From Comamonas endophytica (GTDB lineage: Bacteria > Pseudomonadota > Gammaproteobacteria > Burkholderiales > Burkholderiaceae_C): a DNA stretch of 64,000 nucleotides. Shown here piece after piece: positions 55,864 through 64,000 of the stretch. The position numbers and the translations under genes are program-made. The stretch is from NCBI RefSeq assembly GCF_023634805.2, contig NZ_CP106881.1, forward strand, positions 3,129,501-3,193,500, read 5' to 3'. Numbering within the stretch: position 1 is the first letter of the stretch; every line of letters starts with the position of its first letter. The notes below the pieces were generated by a model. It was not told the origin of the DNA and made no database searches. It saw only the letters and a list, made by a program, of their open reading frames with translations.

Positions 55864-57189
55864 ATGCACACCACTTTCCCCACTCTGGACGCATGGCTCG
55901 CCTATTGCGAGCGCCTGCACCCCCAAAACATCGCCATGGGCCTGGATCGCGTGCGCGAGGTGGCCCGGCGCCTGGCGCTGCGCTTCGACTGCCCGGTGAT
56001 CACCGTGGCCGGCACCAACGGCAAGGGCTCGACCTGCGCCATGCTCGAAGCCGTGGCGCTGCAGTCGGGCTACAAGCCTGGCGTCTATACCTCTCCGCAT
56101 CTGGTGCATTTCGAGGAGCGGTGCCGCATCGGCGGTGAAATCTCCAGTGCCGGGCAGCTGATGTCCAGCTTCGAGACGGTGGAAAGCGCGCGCGTGCAGG
56201 ACGGCAAGGAAGTGCAGCTGACCTATTTCGAATTCACGACGCTGGGCATCCTGCATCTGCTGAGCCAATCGAAGCTCGACGTGGCGATCCTCGAAGTCGG
56301 CCTTGGCGGGCGCCTTGACGCGACCAATGTGATCGACACCGATTGCGCGGTCATCACCAGCATCGACATCGACCACACGGAACTGCTGGGCAAGGACCGC
56401 GAGACCATCGGCCGCGAGAAGGCCGGCATCATGCGCCCGGGCCGGCCGGTGATCGTCAGCGATCCGGTGGCGCCGCAAAGCGTCATCGACCATGCGCGCG
56501 AGATCGGCGCGCAGCTGTGGCGCTTCGGCGAGGATTTCAACTTCTCCGGCGACAAGCAGCAGTGGGCCTGGGCCGGGCGCGGGCGGCGCTATGCGGGCCT
56601 GGCCTACCCGGCGCTGCGCGGCGCCAACCAGCTGGTCAATGCCGCGGGGGCGCTCGCGGCCTACGAGGCCTTGCGCGAGCGCCTGCCGGTCACGGCCCAG
56701 GCGGTGCGTACCGGCATGGCCATGGTCGAGCTGCCGGGGCGTTTCCAGATCGTGCCGGGCCAGCCTACGCTGGTGCTGGACGTGGCGCACAACCCGCACT
56801 CGGTGGCGGCGCTCACGGCCAACCTCGATGCCATGGGGTTTTTCCCTAGAACCCATGCGGTTTTTGGCGCAATGGCCGACAAGGACCTGGGGCCGATGTT
56901 CGCCAAGGTCGGCCCGCTGGTCGATCACTGGTACTTCTGCGACCTGCCCACGCCACGTGCCGACACGGCATCGGGCCTGCAGCAGAAGTGGAACGCGGTG
57001 CAGATTGTCGCCGGTGGACGGCGCGAGGTGACCACCAGCCAGCATGCCACTCCGGAGCTGGCCTTGCAGGCTGCCGTCGCGGCTGCCGACCCCGCTGATA
57101 GAATCGTGGTCTTTGGCTCGTTTTATACGGTGGGCGGTGTGCTGCTTCATGGCACGCCGCGCTTGCAAGCCAAGCATCTGGGCGAATGA
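55864..57189 (+). CDS. folC: Folylpolyglutamate synthase/dihydrofolate synthase FolC
   Basis: A 441-aa Mur-ligase-fold enzyme adding glutamates to folates. ATP loop: VITVAGTNGKGSTCAMLEAV. Other motifs: YTSPHLVHFEERCRIGGEIS, EVGLGGRLDATNVID, and the C-terminal block DVAHNPHSVAALTANLDAMG. The family start is MHTTFPTLDAWLAYCERLHP at 55864. ATG 55828 and GTG-type starts upstream are also open but are not family-like. It begins a block with a SPOR-domain gene and cvpA, with 21 bp to the next gene. Confidence 0.95.
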   Translation: MHTTFPTLDAWLAYCERLHPQNIAMGLDRVREVARRLALRFDCPVITVAGTNGKGSTCAMLEAVALQSGYKPGVYTSPHLVHFEERCRIGGEISSAGQLMSSFETVESARVQDGKEVQLTYFEFTTLGILHLLSQSKLDVAILEVGLGGRLDATNVIDTDCAVITSIDIDHTELLGKDRETIGREKAGIMRPGRPVIVSDPVAPQSVIDHAREIGAQLWRFGEDFNFSGDKQQWAWAGRGRRYAGLAYPALRGANQLVNAAGALAAYEALRERLPVTAQAVRTGMAMVELPGRFQIVPGQPTLVLDVAHNPHSVAALTANLDAMGFFPRTHAVFGAMADKDLGPMFAKVGPLVDHWYFCDLPTPRADTASGLQQKWNAVQIVAGGRREVTTSQHATPELALQAAVAAADPADRIVVFGSFYTVGGVLLHGTPRLQAKHLGE

Positions 57190-57210
57190 GCCTGAGCGAG
57201 TCTGCACTTC

Positions 57211-58131
57211 ATGGCATTTTTCAAGTTCTCTTGGCCTGGCAAAAAAGAGGCTGCCGACAAATCCGTACCGCGTTCCCGCGCCGCCCAGGTGGAGAGCGTG
57301 GACGTGATGCGCAGCCGCGCACGCCACCGCCTGATCGGCGCGGCCGTGCTGGTGCTGGTGGGAGTGGTGGGCTTTCCGCTGCTGTTCGATACCCAGCCGC
57401 GCCCGATTCCCGTGGACGTTCCCATCGAGATTCCCGACAAGGGCCAGGTTGCACCGTTGATGGTGCCCGGCGAGACCACGTCGCAACCAGCGCAGCCCGT
57501 GGCGCAGCCCGGCTCCACCGCAGTGGCGCCGCATGCCTCGCTGGCGCAGGGCGAAGAGGTATTCGAGCCCTCGGCGCCGGTGGCGGCGCCCCGTCCGGCT
57601 GCCGTGCCGGTGCCGATGCCGCCTGTGCCACCGCTGATGGCTCCGCCGGTGGCGGCCGTTGCGCCTCAGCCGGCCGCGCCTCAGCCGGTCGCTCCGGTCA
57701 AGGAAGAAGCGCTGGCCAAGCCCAAGCCGCAGCCCAAGCCGGAACCGAAGCCGGAACCCAAGCCGGAACCCAAGCCCAAGGCGGAACCAAAGCCCGAGCC
57801 AAAGGTCGAACCCAAGCCTGAACCCAAACCCAAGGCCGATGAAGCGGCGCGCGCCCGCGCATTGCTGGAAGGCCGTCCGGTCAGCGAAGCGGCCCCGGCC
57901 AGCGAGCGTGTCGTGGTCCAGGTGGGGGCATTCGGCGATGCCGCCAAGGCAGCCGAGGTCCGTGCCAAGCTGGCAGGTGCAGGGCTCAACGCCTTTACGC
58001 AATCGGTTTCCACCAAGGACGGCCAGCGCACGCGGGTGCGGGTCGGTCCGTTCAACAGCCGCGCCGAAGCCGACAAGGCTGCTGCGCGGATCAAGGGCCT
58101 GGGTCTGCCGGCCTCGGTGATCAAGCCCTGA
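57211..58131 (+). CDS. SPOR-domain cell-division protein (DedD-like)
   Basis: A 306-aa bitopic inner-membrane protein. A cytosolic tail is followed by one helix (LIGAAVLVLVGVVGFPLL), a periplasmic Pro/Ala-rich linker and a run of KPEPKPEPKPEPKPKAEPKP-type repeats (about 170-215). The SPOR domain (VVVQVGAFGDAAKAAEVRAK to RVRVGPFNSRAEADKAA) binds denuded glycan at the septum. The repeat-rich linker is variable in the family. Position between folC and cvpA is conserved in this group. The DedD symbol is plausible but not asserted. Confidence 0.9.
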   Translation: MAFFKFSWPGKKEAADKSVPRSRAAQVESVDVMRSRARHRLIGAAVLVLVGVVGFPLLFDTQPRPIPVDVPIEIPDKGQVAPLMVPGETTSQPAQPVAQPGSTAVAPHASLAQGEEVFEPSAPVAAPRPAAVPVPMPPVPPLMAPPVAAVAPQPAAPQPVAPVKEEALAKPKPQPKPEPKPEPKPEPKPKAEPKPEPKVEPKPEPKPKADEAARARALLEGRPVSEAAPASERVVVQVGAFGDAAKAAEVRAKLAGAGLNAFTQSVSTKDGQRTRVRVGPFNSRAEADKAAARIKGLGLPASVIKP

Positions 58132-58174
58132 TGCCCGCCATGGCTGCGCACACCCGGGCCGCGGGGGATTGAGC

Positions 58175-58675
58175 ATGGGCGCGCTGGACTGGATCTTTCT
58201 GGCCATCGTGCTGGCCTCGCTGCTGCTGGGCGCGTGGCGCGGCCTGGTCTATGAACTCCTGTCGCTCGTAGGGTGGCTCGTGGCCTTCGTGGCAGCGCGC
58301 TACGGCGCTGGCAATATGGCGAACTGGCTGCCTCTGGGCGGCAGTGATCCGTCGGTGCAATATGCAGTGGGCTTCGTCGTGTTGTTCATTGCGGTGGCGT
58401 TTGCCTGGGGCTTGGTGTCGAGCTTGGCGAAGCGATTGATCGAAAGCGTCGGCCTGCGCCCCGTGGACCGCACCCTGGGCGCGGTTTTCGGGCTGCTGCG
58501 CGCGGCGCTGCTGCTGGTGGTGGTGACTCTGGTGGTGGGCTTCACGCCGCTGCGGCAAAGCGAATGGTGGCAGCAGTCGGTGTTTGCGCCGCATCTGGCC
58601 GGCGTGCTGCAGGGCTGGATGCCGGCGCTGCCGCAGTGGCCGCAGGAATGGGGAAGGTATTTGCCTTCGAGATGA
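58175..58675 (+). CDS. cvpA: CvpA family membrane protein
   Basis: A 166-aa inner-membrane protein with four hydrophobic helices (ALDWIFLAIVLASLLLGAWR, LLSLVGWLVAFVAARYG, YAVGFVVLFIAVAFAWGLVS, LLRAALLLVVVTLVVGF). It was named for colicin V production but its role is unclear; it commonly precedes purF. ATG 58175 is chosen over TTG 58169. purF follows after 73 bp, across a GC-rich segment with partial dyad symmetry (58680-58708). Confidence 0.93.
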   Translation: MGALDWIFLAIVLASLLLGAWRGLVYELLSLVGWLVAFVAARYGAGNMANWLPLGGSDPSVQYAVGFVVLFIAVAFAWGLVSSLAKRLIESVGLRPVDRTLGAVFGLLRAALLLVVVTLVVGFTPLRQSEWWQQSVFAPHLAGVLQGWMPALPQWPQEWGRYLPSR

Positions 58676-58748
58676 GGGCAGGGCGGCCCGAGCCGGGCGG
58701 CCCTGCAAGAACGGCGGGACTTTTCCCGCGGATGGATGGAACGCAACT

Positions 58749-60254
58749 ATGTGTGGAATCGTCGGTGTAGTCAGCACTGCACCCGTGAATCAGCTGATCT
58801 ATGACGCACTGCTGCTGCTGCAGCACCGGGGCCAGGATGCGGCCGGCATCGTGACCCAGGAGGAACGCAAGTTCTACATGCACAAGGCCAAGGGAATGGT
58901 GCGCGACGCCTTCCGTACGCGCAACATGCGGGCGCTGCCGGGCAGCGTCGGCCTGGGCCAGGTGCGCTATCCCACGGCCGGCAATGCGCACAGCGAGGAA
59001 GAGGCCCAGCCCTTCTACGTCAATGCGCCCTTCGGTATCGTCATGGTGCACAACGGCAACCTGACGAACGCCAAGCAGCTGCGTGCCGAGCTGGTCGACA
59101 CCGATCATCGCCACACCAACACGGAAAGCGACTCCGAGGTGCTGCTCAACGTGCTGGCCCACGAACTGGCACGCGCCACCAGCGGCGCGCCGCTCAAGAG
59201 CGCCGACGTGTTCCAGGCGGTGCGCGCGGTGCACAAGCGCGTCAAGGGCTCGTATGCGGTGATCGCGCTGATCGCCGGCTACGGCCTGCTGGCCTTCCGC
59301 GACCCCTACGGCATCCGCCCGCTGTGCATCGGCCGCGGCGCCGACGGCAGCATCATGCTGGGCAGCGAATCGGTGGCCCTGGAAGGCAACCTCTTCACGC
59401 TCGAGCGCGACGTGGTGCCGGGCGAAGCGGTGTTCGTCGAAGTGGACGGCACAGTGCACACGCAGCAATGCGCGCAGCAACCCTCGCTGCATCCCTGCAT
59501 CTTCGAGTACGTCTACCTGGCCCGTCCCGATTCGGTCATGGACGGCATCTCCGTCTACCAGGCACGCCTGAACCTGGGCGAGTCGCTGGCCAAGCGCGTG
59601 ATCTCCACCGTGCCGCCCAACGAGATCGACGTGATCATCCCGATCCCCGAATCCAGCCGTCCCAGCGCCATGCAGCTGGCGCAGCTGCTCGGCATTCCCT
59701 ACCGCGAAGGCTTCGTGAAGAACCGCTATGTCGGCCGCACCTTCATCATGCCCGGGCAGGGCGCGCGCAAGAAGTCGGTGCGCCAGAAACTCAATGCCAT
59801 CAGCAGCGAGTTCAAGGGCCGCAACGTGCTGCTGGTCGACGACTCCATCGTGCGTGGCACGACCTCCAAGGAAATCGTGCAGATGGCGCGCGATGCCGGC
59901 GCCAACAAGGTGTATCTGGCCAGCGCCGCGCCGCCGGTGCGCTTTCCCAACGTCTACGGCATCGACATGCCGACCAAGAGCGAGCTGGTCGCGCACGACC
60001 GCACGGTGGAGGAAATCCGCCAGGTCATCGGCTGCGACGCGCTGATCTACCAGGACGTCGACGGCATGAAGAAGGCCATTGCCGCGCTGAACCCTGAAGT
60101 GAGCGGCTTCGAGGCCTCGTGCTTCGACGGCATCTACGTGACCGGCGACATCTCCGAGGGCGACATCGTGGCGCTCAACGCCGGACGCACCCGCGGCGAG
60201 GAAGATGAAACCGATACCTCGCGGCTGTCGCTGCCCAATGCGCAGGACGCCTGA
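58749..60254 (+). CDS. purF: Amidophosphoribosyltransferase PurF
   Basis: A 501-aa enzyme making phosphoribosylamine, the first step of purine synthesis. The Ntn nucleophile is Cys2 (MCGIVGVVSTAPVN), exposed by removal of Met. The glutaminase domain has QHRGQDAAGIVTQ and HNGNLTNAKQL. The PRPP site is NVLLVDDSIVRGTTSKEIVQ. The C-terminal GCDALIYQDVDGMKKAIAAL is typical. The ATG at 58749 is exact for the family. Together with guaB-guaA, this window covers several purine genes. Confidence 0.97.
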   Translation: MCGIVGVVSTAPVNQLIYDALLLLQHRGQDAAGIVTQEERKFYMHKAKGMVRDAFRTRNMRALPGSVGLGQVRYPTAGNAHSEEEAQPFYVNAPFGIVMVHNGNLTNAKQLRAELVDTDHRHTNTESDSEVLLNVLAHELARATSGAPLKSADVFQAVRAVHKRVKGSYAVIALIAGYGLLAFRDPYGIRPLCIGRGADGSIMLGSESVALEGNLFTLERDVVPGEAVFVEVDGTVHTQQCAQQPSLHPCIFEYVYLARPDSVMDGISVYQARLNLGESLAKRVISTVPPNEIDVIIPIPESSRPSAMQLAQLLGIPYREGFVKNRYVGRTFIMPGQGARKKSVRQKLNAISSEFKGRNVLLVDDSIVRGTTSKEIVQMARDAGANKVYLASAAPPVRFPNVYGIDMPTKSELVAHDRTVEEIRQVIGCDALIYQDVDGMKKAIAALNPEVSGFEASCFDGIYVTGDISEGDIVALNAGRTRGEEDETDTSRLSLPNAQDA

Positions 60255-60465
60255 GCCAGGCGTTACAGTACGGGCGATTGCAAGCAATGAGGCGGGGCGC
60301 ACATGGCGTGCGCCGCCAGCCCGCCAGTCGTTGAAAAAGAGCTGAAAACGCGGAAGGGCCGGATCCCGGGATCTGGTCGGTCCAGCGGGTTTGGCTCGTT
60401 TTTCTTTGCGCTGGCGGGGCCTGCGCCGGGCGATGCGCCCCTGCCGGACAACCAGGAATACCACC

Positions 60466-61677
60466 GTGACCGAACGAACCCTCCCAGCCGGCCTGCACCC
60501 CGACACCCTCGCGGTGCGCGAGGCCGTCGAGCGCAGCCAGTGGGGCGAGCACAGCGAGGCGCTCTACCTCACCAGCAGCTTCGTGCAGCCCGATGCGGCA
60601 ACGGCCGCGCGCCGCTTCGCCAACGAAGAGCCGGGCTACACCTACAGCCGCACTTCCAACCCCACCGTGGCCAGCTTCGAGCGCCGCCTGGCCGCCATGG
60701 AAGGCACCGAGGCCGCGATCGCCACCTCGACCGGCATGTCGGCCATCCTGATGGTGGCCATGACCATGCTCAAGGCCGGCGACCACATCATCTGCTCGCA
60801 GTCCATGTTCGGCTCGACCATCAAGCTGCTGGGCAGCGAGATGGCGCGCTTCGGCGTGAGCAGCAGCTTCGTGTCCCAGACCGATGTCGCCGCCTGGAAG
60901 GCCGCGATCCGCCCCGAGACCCGGCTGCTGTTTGCCGAAACGCCCACCAATCCGCTCGGCGACCTGTGCGACATCGCGGCGCTGGCCGAGCTGGCGCACG
61001 CCCATGGCGCCCTGCTGGCAGTGGACAACAGCTTTGCCTCGCCGGTGCTGCAGCGCCCGAAGGAATTCGGCGCCGACCTGATCGTGCATTCGGGCACCAA
61101 GCTGCTGGACGGCCAGGGCCGGGCCATGGCCGGCGCGGTCTGCGGCCCCAGGGCGCTGGTGGAAGAGAAGATGGGCGCCTTCATGCGCACCGCCGGGCTC
61201 AACGTCGCGCCCTTCAACGCCTGGGTCATGCTCAAGGGCATGGAGACGCTGTCGCTGCGCGTCAAGGCGATGAGCGCGGGCGCGTTGGAGATGGCGCAGT
61301 GGCTCGAAGCCCACCCCAAGGTCGCGCGCGTCTATTATCCCGGCCTGCCCACGCATCCCCAGCATGCGCTGGCCATGCGCCAGCAATCGGGCATGGGCGG
61401 CGGCGTGCTGGCCTTCGACGTGCTGGGCAATACGCCCGAGGCGCTGCGCGCCAACGCCTTCCAGGTGATCGACAGCACGCGCGTGTGCAGCATCACCGCC
61501 AACCTGGGTGACGTGAAGACCACCATCACCCACCCCGCGAGCACCTCGCATGGCCGCCTCTCCGAAGACCAGCGCCAAGCCGCCGGCATCGGCCAGGGCC
61601 TGATCCGGCTGTCGGTCGGCCTCGAACATCTCGAAGACATCAAGGCAGATCTCTGCCGTGGACTGGACAACATCTGA
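60466..61677 (+). CDS. metZ: O-succinylhomoserine sulfhydrylase (MetZ)
   Basis: A 403-aa PLP enzyme of the Cys/Met metabolism family, making homocysteine directly from sulphide. The PLP lysine is Lys212 in [19 protein letters not shown]. Family blocks: [40 protein letters not shown], and [20 protein letters not shown] text (here [17 protein letters not shown]). It starts with GTG 60466, with AGGA in CCAGGAATACC upstream. Its TGA overlaps the gltX ATG (TGATG). The 211 bp after purF contains no gene. Confidence 0.94.
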   Translation: MTERTLPAGLHPDTLAVREAVERSQWGEHSEALYLTSSFVQPDAATAARRFANEEPGYTYSRTSNPTVASFERRLAAMEGTEAAIATSTGMSAILMVAMTMLKAGDHIICSQSMFGSTIKLLGSEMARFGVSSSFVSQTDVAAWKAAIRPETRLLFAETPTNPLGDLCDIAALAELAHAHGALLAVDNSFASPVLQRPKEFGADLIVHSGTKLLDGQGRAMAGAVCGPRALVEEKMGAFMRTAGLNVAPFNAWVMLKGMETLSLRVKAMSAGALEMAQWLEAHPKVARVYYPGLPTHPQHALAMRQQSGMGGGVLAFDVLGNTPEALRANAFQVIDSTRVCSITANLGDVKTTITHPASTSHGRLSEDQRQAAGIGQGLIRLSVGLEHLEDIKADLCRGLDNI

Positions 61678-63080
61678 TGAGCAACAAAGTACGCACGCGT
61701 TTCGCCCCGTCGCCGACGGGCTTCATCCACCTGGGCAACATCCGCTCGGCTCTGTATCCCTGGGCCTTCGCGCGCGCCAACGGCGGCGACTTCATCCTGC
61801 GCATCGAGGACACCGACCTCGAGCGCTCGACCCAGGCCTCGGTGGACGTGATCCTCGAAGGCATGCAGTGGCTCGAGCTGACGCCTGATGAAGGCCCGTT
61901 CTACCAGATGCAGCGCATCGGGCGCTACAAGGAAGTGCTGGCGCAGCTGCAGGAAAAGGGCCTGGTCTATCCCTGCTACATGAGCGTGCAGGAGCTCGAC
62001 GCGCTGCGCGAGCGGCAGATGGCCAACAAGGAAAAGCCGCGCTACGACGGCACCTGGCGCCCCGAGCCCGGCAAGCAGCTGCCGGCCGTGCCCGAAGGCG
62101 TGCAGCCGGTGCTGCGCTTCAAGACCCCGCAGGGCGGGGTGGTGGCCTGGGAAGACAAGTGCAAGGGCCGCATCGAGTTCCAGAACAGCGAGCTCGACGA
62201 CCTGGTGATCGCGCGCCCGGACGGCACGCCCACCTATAACTTCTGCGTCTGCGTGGACGACATGGACATGCAGATCACGCACGTGATCCGCGGCGACGAC
62301 CACATCAACAACACCCCGCGCCAGATCCATATCTTCGAGGCGCTGGGCGCCCAGGTGCCAGTGTTCGCGCACCTGCCCACGGTGCTCAACGAGCAGGGCG
62401 AGAAGATGAGCAAGCGCAATGGCGCCAAGGCCGTCACGCAATACCGCGACGAAGGCTATCTCGCCGACGCCATGGTCAATTACCTGGCGCGCCTGGGCTG
62501 GAGCCATGGCGACGACGAGATCTTCAGCCGCGCGCAGTTCCTCGAGTGGTTCAACCTCGACCACCTGGGCCGCAGCGCGGGCCAGTTCGACGAAGCCAAG
62601 CTGCGCTGGGTCAATGCCCAGCACCTGAAGGCCATGGACGACCAGGCCCTGGCGGCGCAGGTGAAACCCTTCCTTGCGCAGCGCGGCATTGCTGCCTCCG
62701 AGCTCGACACCGACGATCGCCTGGTGCGCATCTGCGGCCTGTTCAAGGACCGCTGCGACACCCTGGTGGCGCTGGCCGACTGGGCGCAGGTGTTCTACCG
62801 TGACGTGACCCCCAACGAGGAAGAGCGTGCCAAGCATGTGACGGATGCCGTGCAGCCGGCCATTGCCGCGCTGGCGGCAGCCCTGGCCGAATGTGAATGG
62901 AGCCGCGAATCGATCTCCGCCGCCTTCAAGGAAGTGCTCAAGGCCCAGGGCCTGAAGATGCCCCAGCTGGCGATGCCGGTGCGCGTGCTCACCGTGGGTA
63001 CGGCGCACACGCCATCGGTGGATGCAGTGCTCGAATTGCTCGGTCGCGAAAAAATTGCTGCGAGATTGCAAAACGCTTAA
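61677..63080 (+). CDS. gltX: Glutamate--tRNA ligase
   Basis: A 467-aa class I aminoacyl-tRNA synthetase. The HIGH-type motif is in [20 protein letters not shown], and KMSKR is in [21 protein letters not shown] Rossmann domain ([40 protein letters not shown]) and a helical anticodon-binding C-terminus are complete. Its substrate tRNA-Glu genes lie directly downstream. The last 15 bp of the gene contain the -35 box of the tRNA promoter (TTGCAA). Confidence 0.96.
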   Translation: MSNKVRTRFAPSPTGFIHLGNIRSALYPWAFARANGGDFILRIEDTDLERSTQASVDVILEGMQWLELTPDEGPFYQMQRIGRYKEVLAQLQEKGLVYPCYMSVQELDALRERQMANKEKPRYDGTWRPEPGKQLPAVPEGVQPVLRFKTPQGGVVAWEDKCKGRIEFQNSELDDLVIARPDGTPTYNFCVCVDDMDMQITHVIRGDDHINNTPRQIHIFEALGAQVPVFAHLPTVLNEQGEKMSKRNGAKAVTQYRDEGYLADAMVNYLARLGWSHGDDEIFSRAQFLEWFNLDHLGRSAGQFDEAKLRWVNAQHLKAMDDQALAAQVKPFLAQRGIAASELDTDDRLVRICGLFKDRCDTLVALADWAQVFYRDVTPNEEERAKHVTDAVQPAIAALAAALAECEWSRESISAAFKEVLKAQGLKMPQLAMPVRVLTVGTAHTPSVDAVLELLGREKIAARLQNA

Positions 63081-63095
63081 AAACCTGTCTATAAT
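63066..63095 (+). promoter_or_regulatory. Promoter of the tRNA array
   Basis: TTGCAA at 63066-63071 lies 18 bp before a perfect TATAAT at 63090-63095. The -35 box falls inside the last codons of gltX. Transcription would start near 63102, about 40 bp before the first tRNA. The match is good for a sigma-70 promoter. Confidence 0.75.
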
Positions 63096-63143
63096 TCAAG
63101 TCTTCAACGACACACAGCAAGAAATTGAATGTGTTGTCAAGTG

Positions 63144-63219
<76 letters not shown>

Positions 63220-63247
63220 AGTTGATGCGGACAAGTTCCAAGGTTTT

Positions 63248-63323
63248 GACCCTATCGTCTAGAGGCCTAGGACATCACCCTTTCACGGTGAGTACCGGGG
63301 TTCGAATCCCCGTAGGGTCGCCA
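63248..63323 (+). tRNA. tRNA-Glu (TTC), copy 1
   Basis: A 76-nt cloverleaf: acceptor GACCCTA/TAGGGTC, anticodon stem TCACC/GGTGA with loop CTTTCAC, giving anticodon TTC. T-loop GGTTCGAATCC and encoded CCA are present. It is the substrate of the adjacent gltX product. Confidence 0.95.
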
Positions 63324-63380
63324 AGTTTGAAGCACTTGGTTGCTGCAGAAATATTTGCAGCAATACGAAGCTTTCTGCCA

Positions 63381-63457
63381 GGAGTGGTAGTTCAGTTGGT
63401 TAGAATACCGGCCTGTCACGCCGGGGGTCGCGGGTTCGAGTCCCGTCCACTCCGCCA
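63381..63457 (+). tRNA. tRNA-Asp (GTC), copy 1
   Basis: A 77-nt cloverleaf: acceptor GGAGTGG/CCACTCC, anticodon stem CCGGC/GCCGG with loop CTGTCAC, giving anticodon GTC. CCA is encoded at 63455-63457. It closes the first Ala-Glu-Asp unit. Confidence 0.95.
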
Positions 63458-63493
63458 GATTTCCGGGTTCATGCCTTGCAGCATGGATCCTTT

Positions 63494-63569
<76 letters not shown>

Positions 63570-63598
63570 AGATTTCAGAACGGAAGTTCTTAGGTTAC

Positions 63599-63674
63599 GA
63601 CCCTATCGTCTAGAGGCCTAGGACATCACCCTTTCACGGTGAGTACCGGGGTTCGAATCCCCGTAGGGTCGCCA
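63599..63674 (+). tRNA. tRNA-Glu (TTC), copy 2
   Basis: Identical to copy 1 over all 76 nt. The spacer before it (29 nt) differs only partly from the one in unit 1. Confidence 0.95.
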
Positions 63675-63729
63675 AGTTTGAAGCGCTTGATGGCTGCACA
63701 TGTCTGCAGCGATACGAAGCTTCCTGCCA

Positions 63730-63806
63730 GGAGTGGTAGTTCAGTTGGTTAGAATACCGGCCTGTCACGCCGGGGGTCGCGGGTTCGAGTCCCGTCCACT
63801 CCGCCA
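63730..63806 (+). tRNA. tRNA-Asp (GTC), copy 2
   Basis: Identical to copy 1 over 77 nt. The spacer to tRNA-Ala copy 3 is 36 nt and unlike the one after unit 1. Confidence 0.95.
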
Positions 63807-63842
63807 CAGTCAATGGAATTGTGCATTTCGCATCGCTCCAAT

Positions 63843-63918
<76 letters not shown>

Positions 63919-63946
63919 AAATTCAGAACGGAAGTTCTTAGGTTAC

Positions 63947-64000
63947 GACCCTATCGTCTAGAGGCCTAGGACATCACCCTTTCACGGTGAGTACCGGGGT
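63947..64000 (+). tRNA. tRNA-Glu (TTC), copy 3, cut by window end
   Basis: The first 54 nt, identical to the earlier tRNA-Glu copies through the anticodon stem. The 3' part is outside the window, so the array probably continues. Confidence 0.9.

Overview
This 64 kb window is GC-rich chromosomal DNA of a betaproteobacterium, most likely a member of the Comamonadaceae (Comamonas/Acidovorax-type). The inference rests on three Bug-family (TctC) solute receptors, CaiB-type CoA-transferases beside LysR regulators, the rimP-nusA-infB-rbfA-truB-typA order, the smpB/ratA-rnfH and guaB-guaA neighbourhoods, and a folC-SPOR-cvpA-purF-metZ-gltX block. No prophage, CRISPR array, intact insertion sequence or rRNA operon was seen.

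Layout. 1-2.4 kb: the 3' end of an AtuA-like ferredoxin-fold gene, a Bug receptor, an internally deleted IS200/IS605-type TnpB relic with its right-end hairpin, and a DUF2789 gene. 2.4-10.2 kb: a His-rich CDF metal exporter, fabI, and a complete yejABEF peptide importer. 10.2-15.2 kb: a membrane-anchored lipocalin, a fused ABC exporter, a 55-aa basic protein, and a lipocalin-cbpA-cbpM chaperone operon. 15.2-20.1 kb is an accessory patch: an AT-rich segment, a shattered EAL-domain pseudogene, a zinc alcohol/formaldehyde dehydrogenase with an SRPBCC partner, a secreted royal-jelly/yellow-like protein, and a broken formaldehyde-dehydrogenase fragment that runs into a possible transposase tail. 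20.1-22.5 kb: a diheme cytochrome, a triheme cytochrome and a thioredoxin-like protein.

22.6-31 kb is the core translation operon rimP-nusA-infB-rbfA-truB-typA, preceded by a terminator-like hairpin. 31-37.8 kb holds an enoyl-CoA hydratase/HIBCH-like gene, smpB, ratA-rnfH, a DUF4124 protein and guaB-guaA (GMP synthesis). 37.8-41.2 kb: two tandem paralogous lipoproteins, serine acetyltransferase and a MazG-like hydrolase. 41.3-49 kb is a catabolic region with two LysR-CaiB-Bug modules, one also carrying an HMG-CoA-lyase-like enzyme. It is suited to uptake, CoA activation and cleavage of an unidentified organic acid.

49-55.8 kb: an unrecognised 361-aa protein, a PhnA-like membrane protein with a 23-aa membrane peptide, a hemerythrin, ppnP-argG, a glycine-zipper protein and an ArsC/Spx-like protein. 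55.8-63.1 kb: folC, a SPOR-domain protein, cvpA, purF, metZ and gltX. The window ends in a tandemly repeated tRNA array with repeating unit Ala(GGC)-Glu(TTC)-Asp(GTC), with two full units and part of a third visible, transcribed from a good promoter inside the end of gltX.

The strongest leads are the tRNA array, the repeat-rich accessory patch, the TnpB/omega-RNA relic, the paralogous lipoprotein pair, the CoA-transferase/lyase module and the orphan and very small proteins. I did not find a convincing entirely new multi-gene system.
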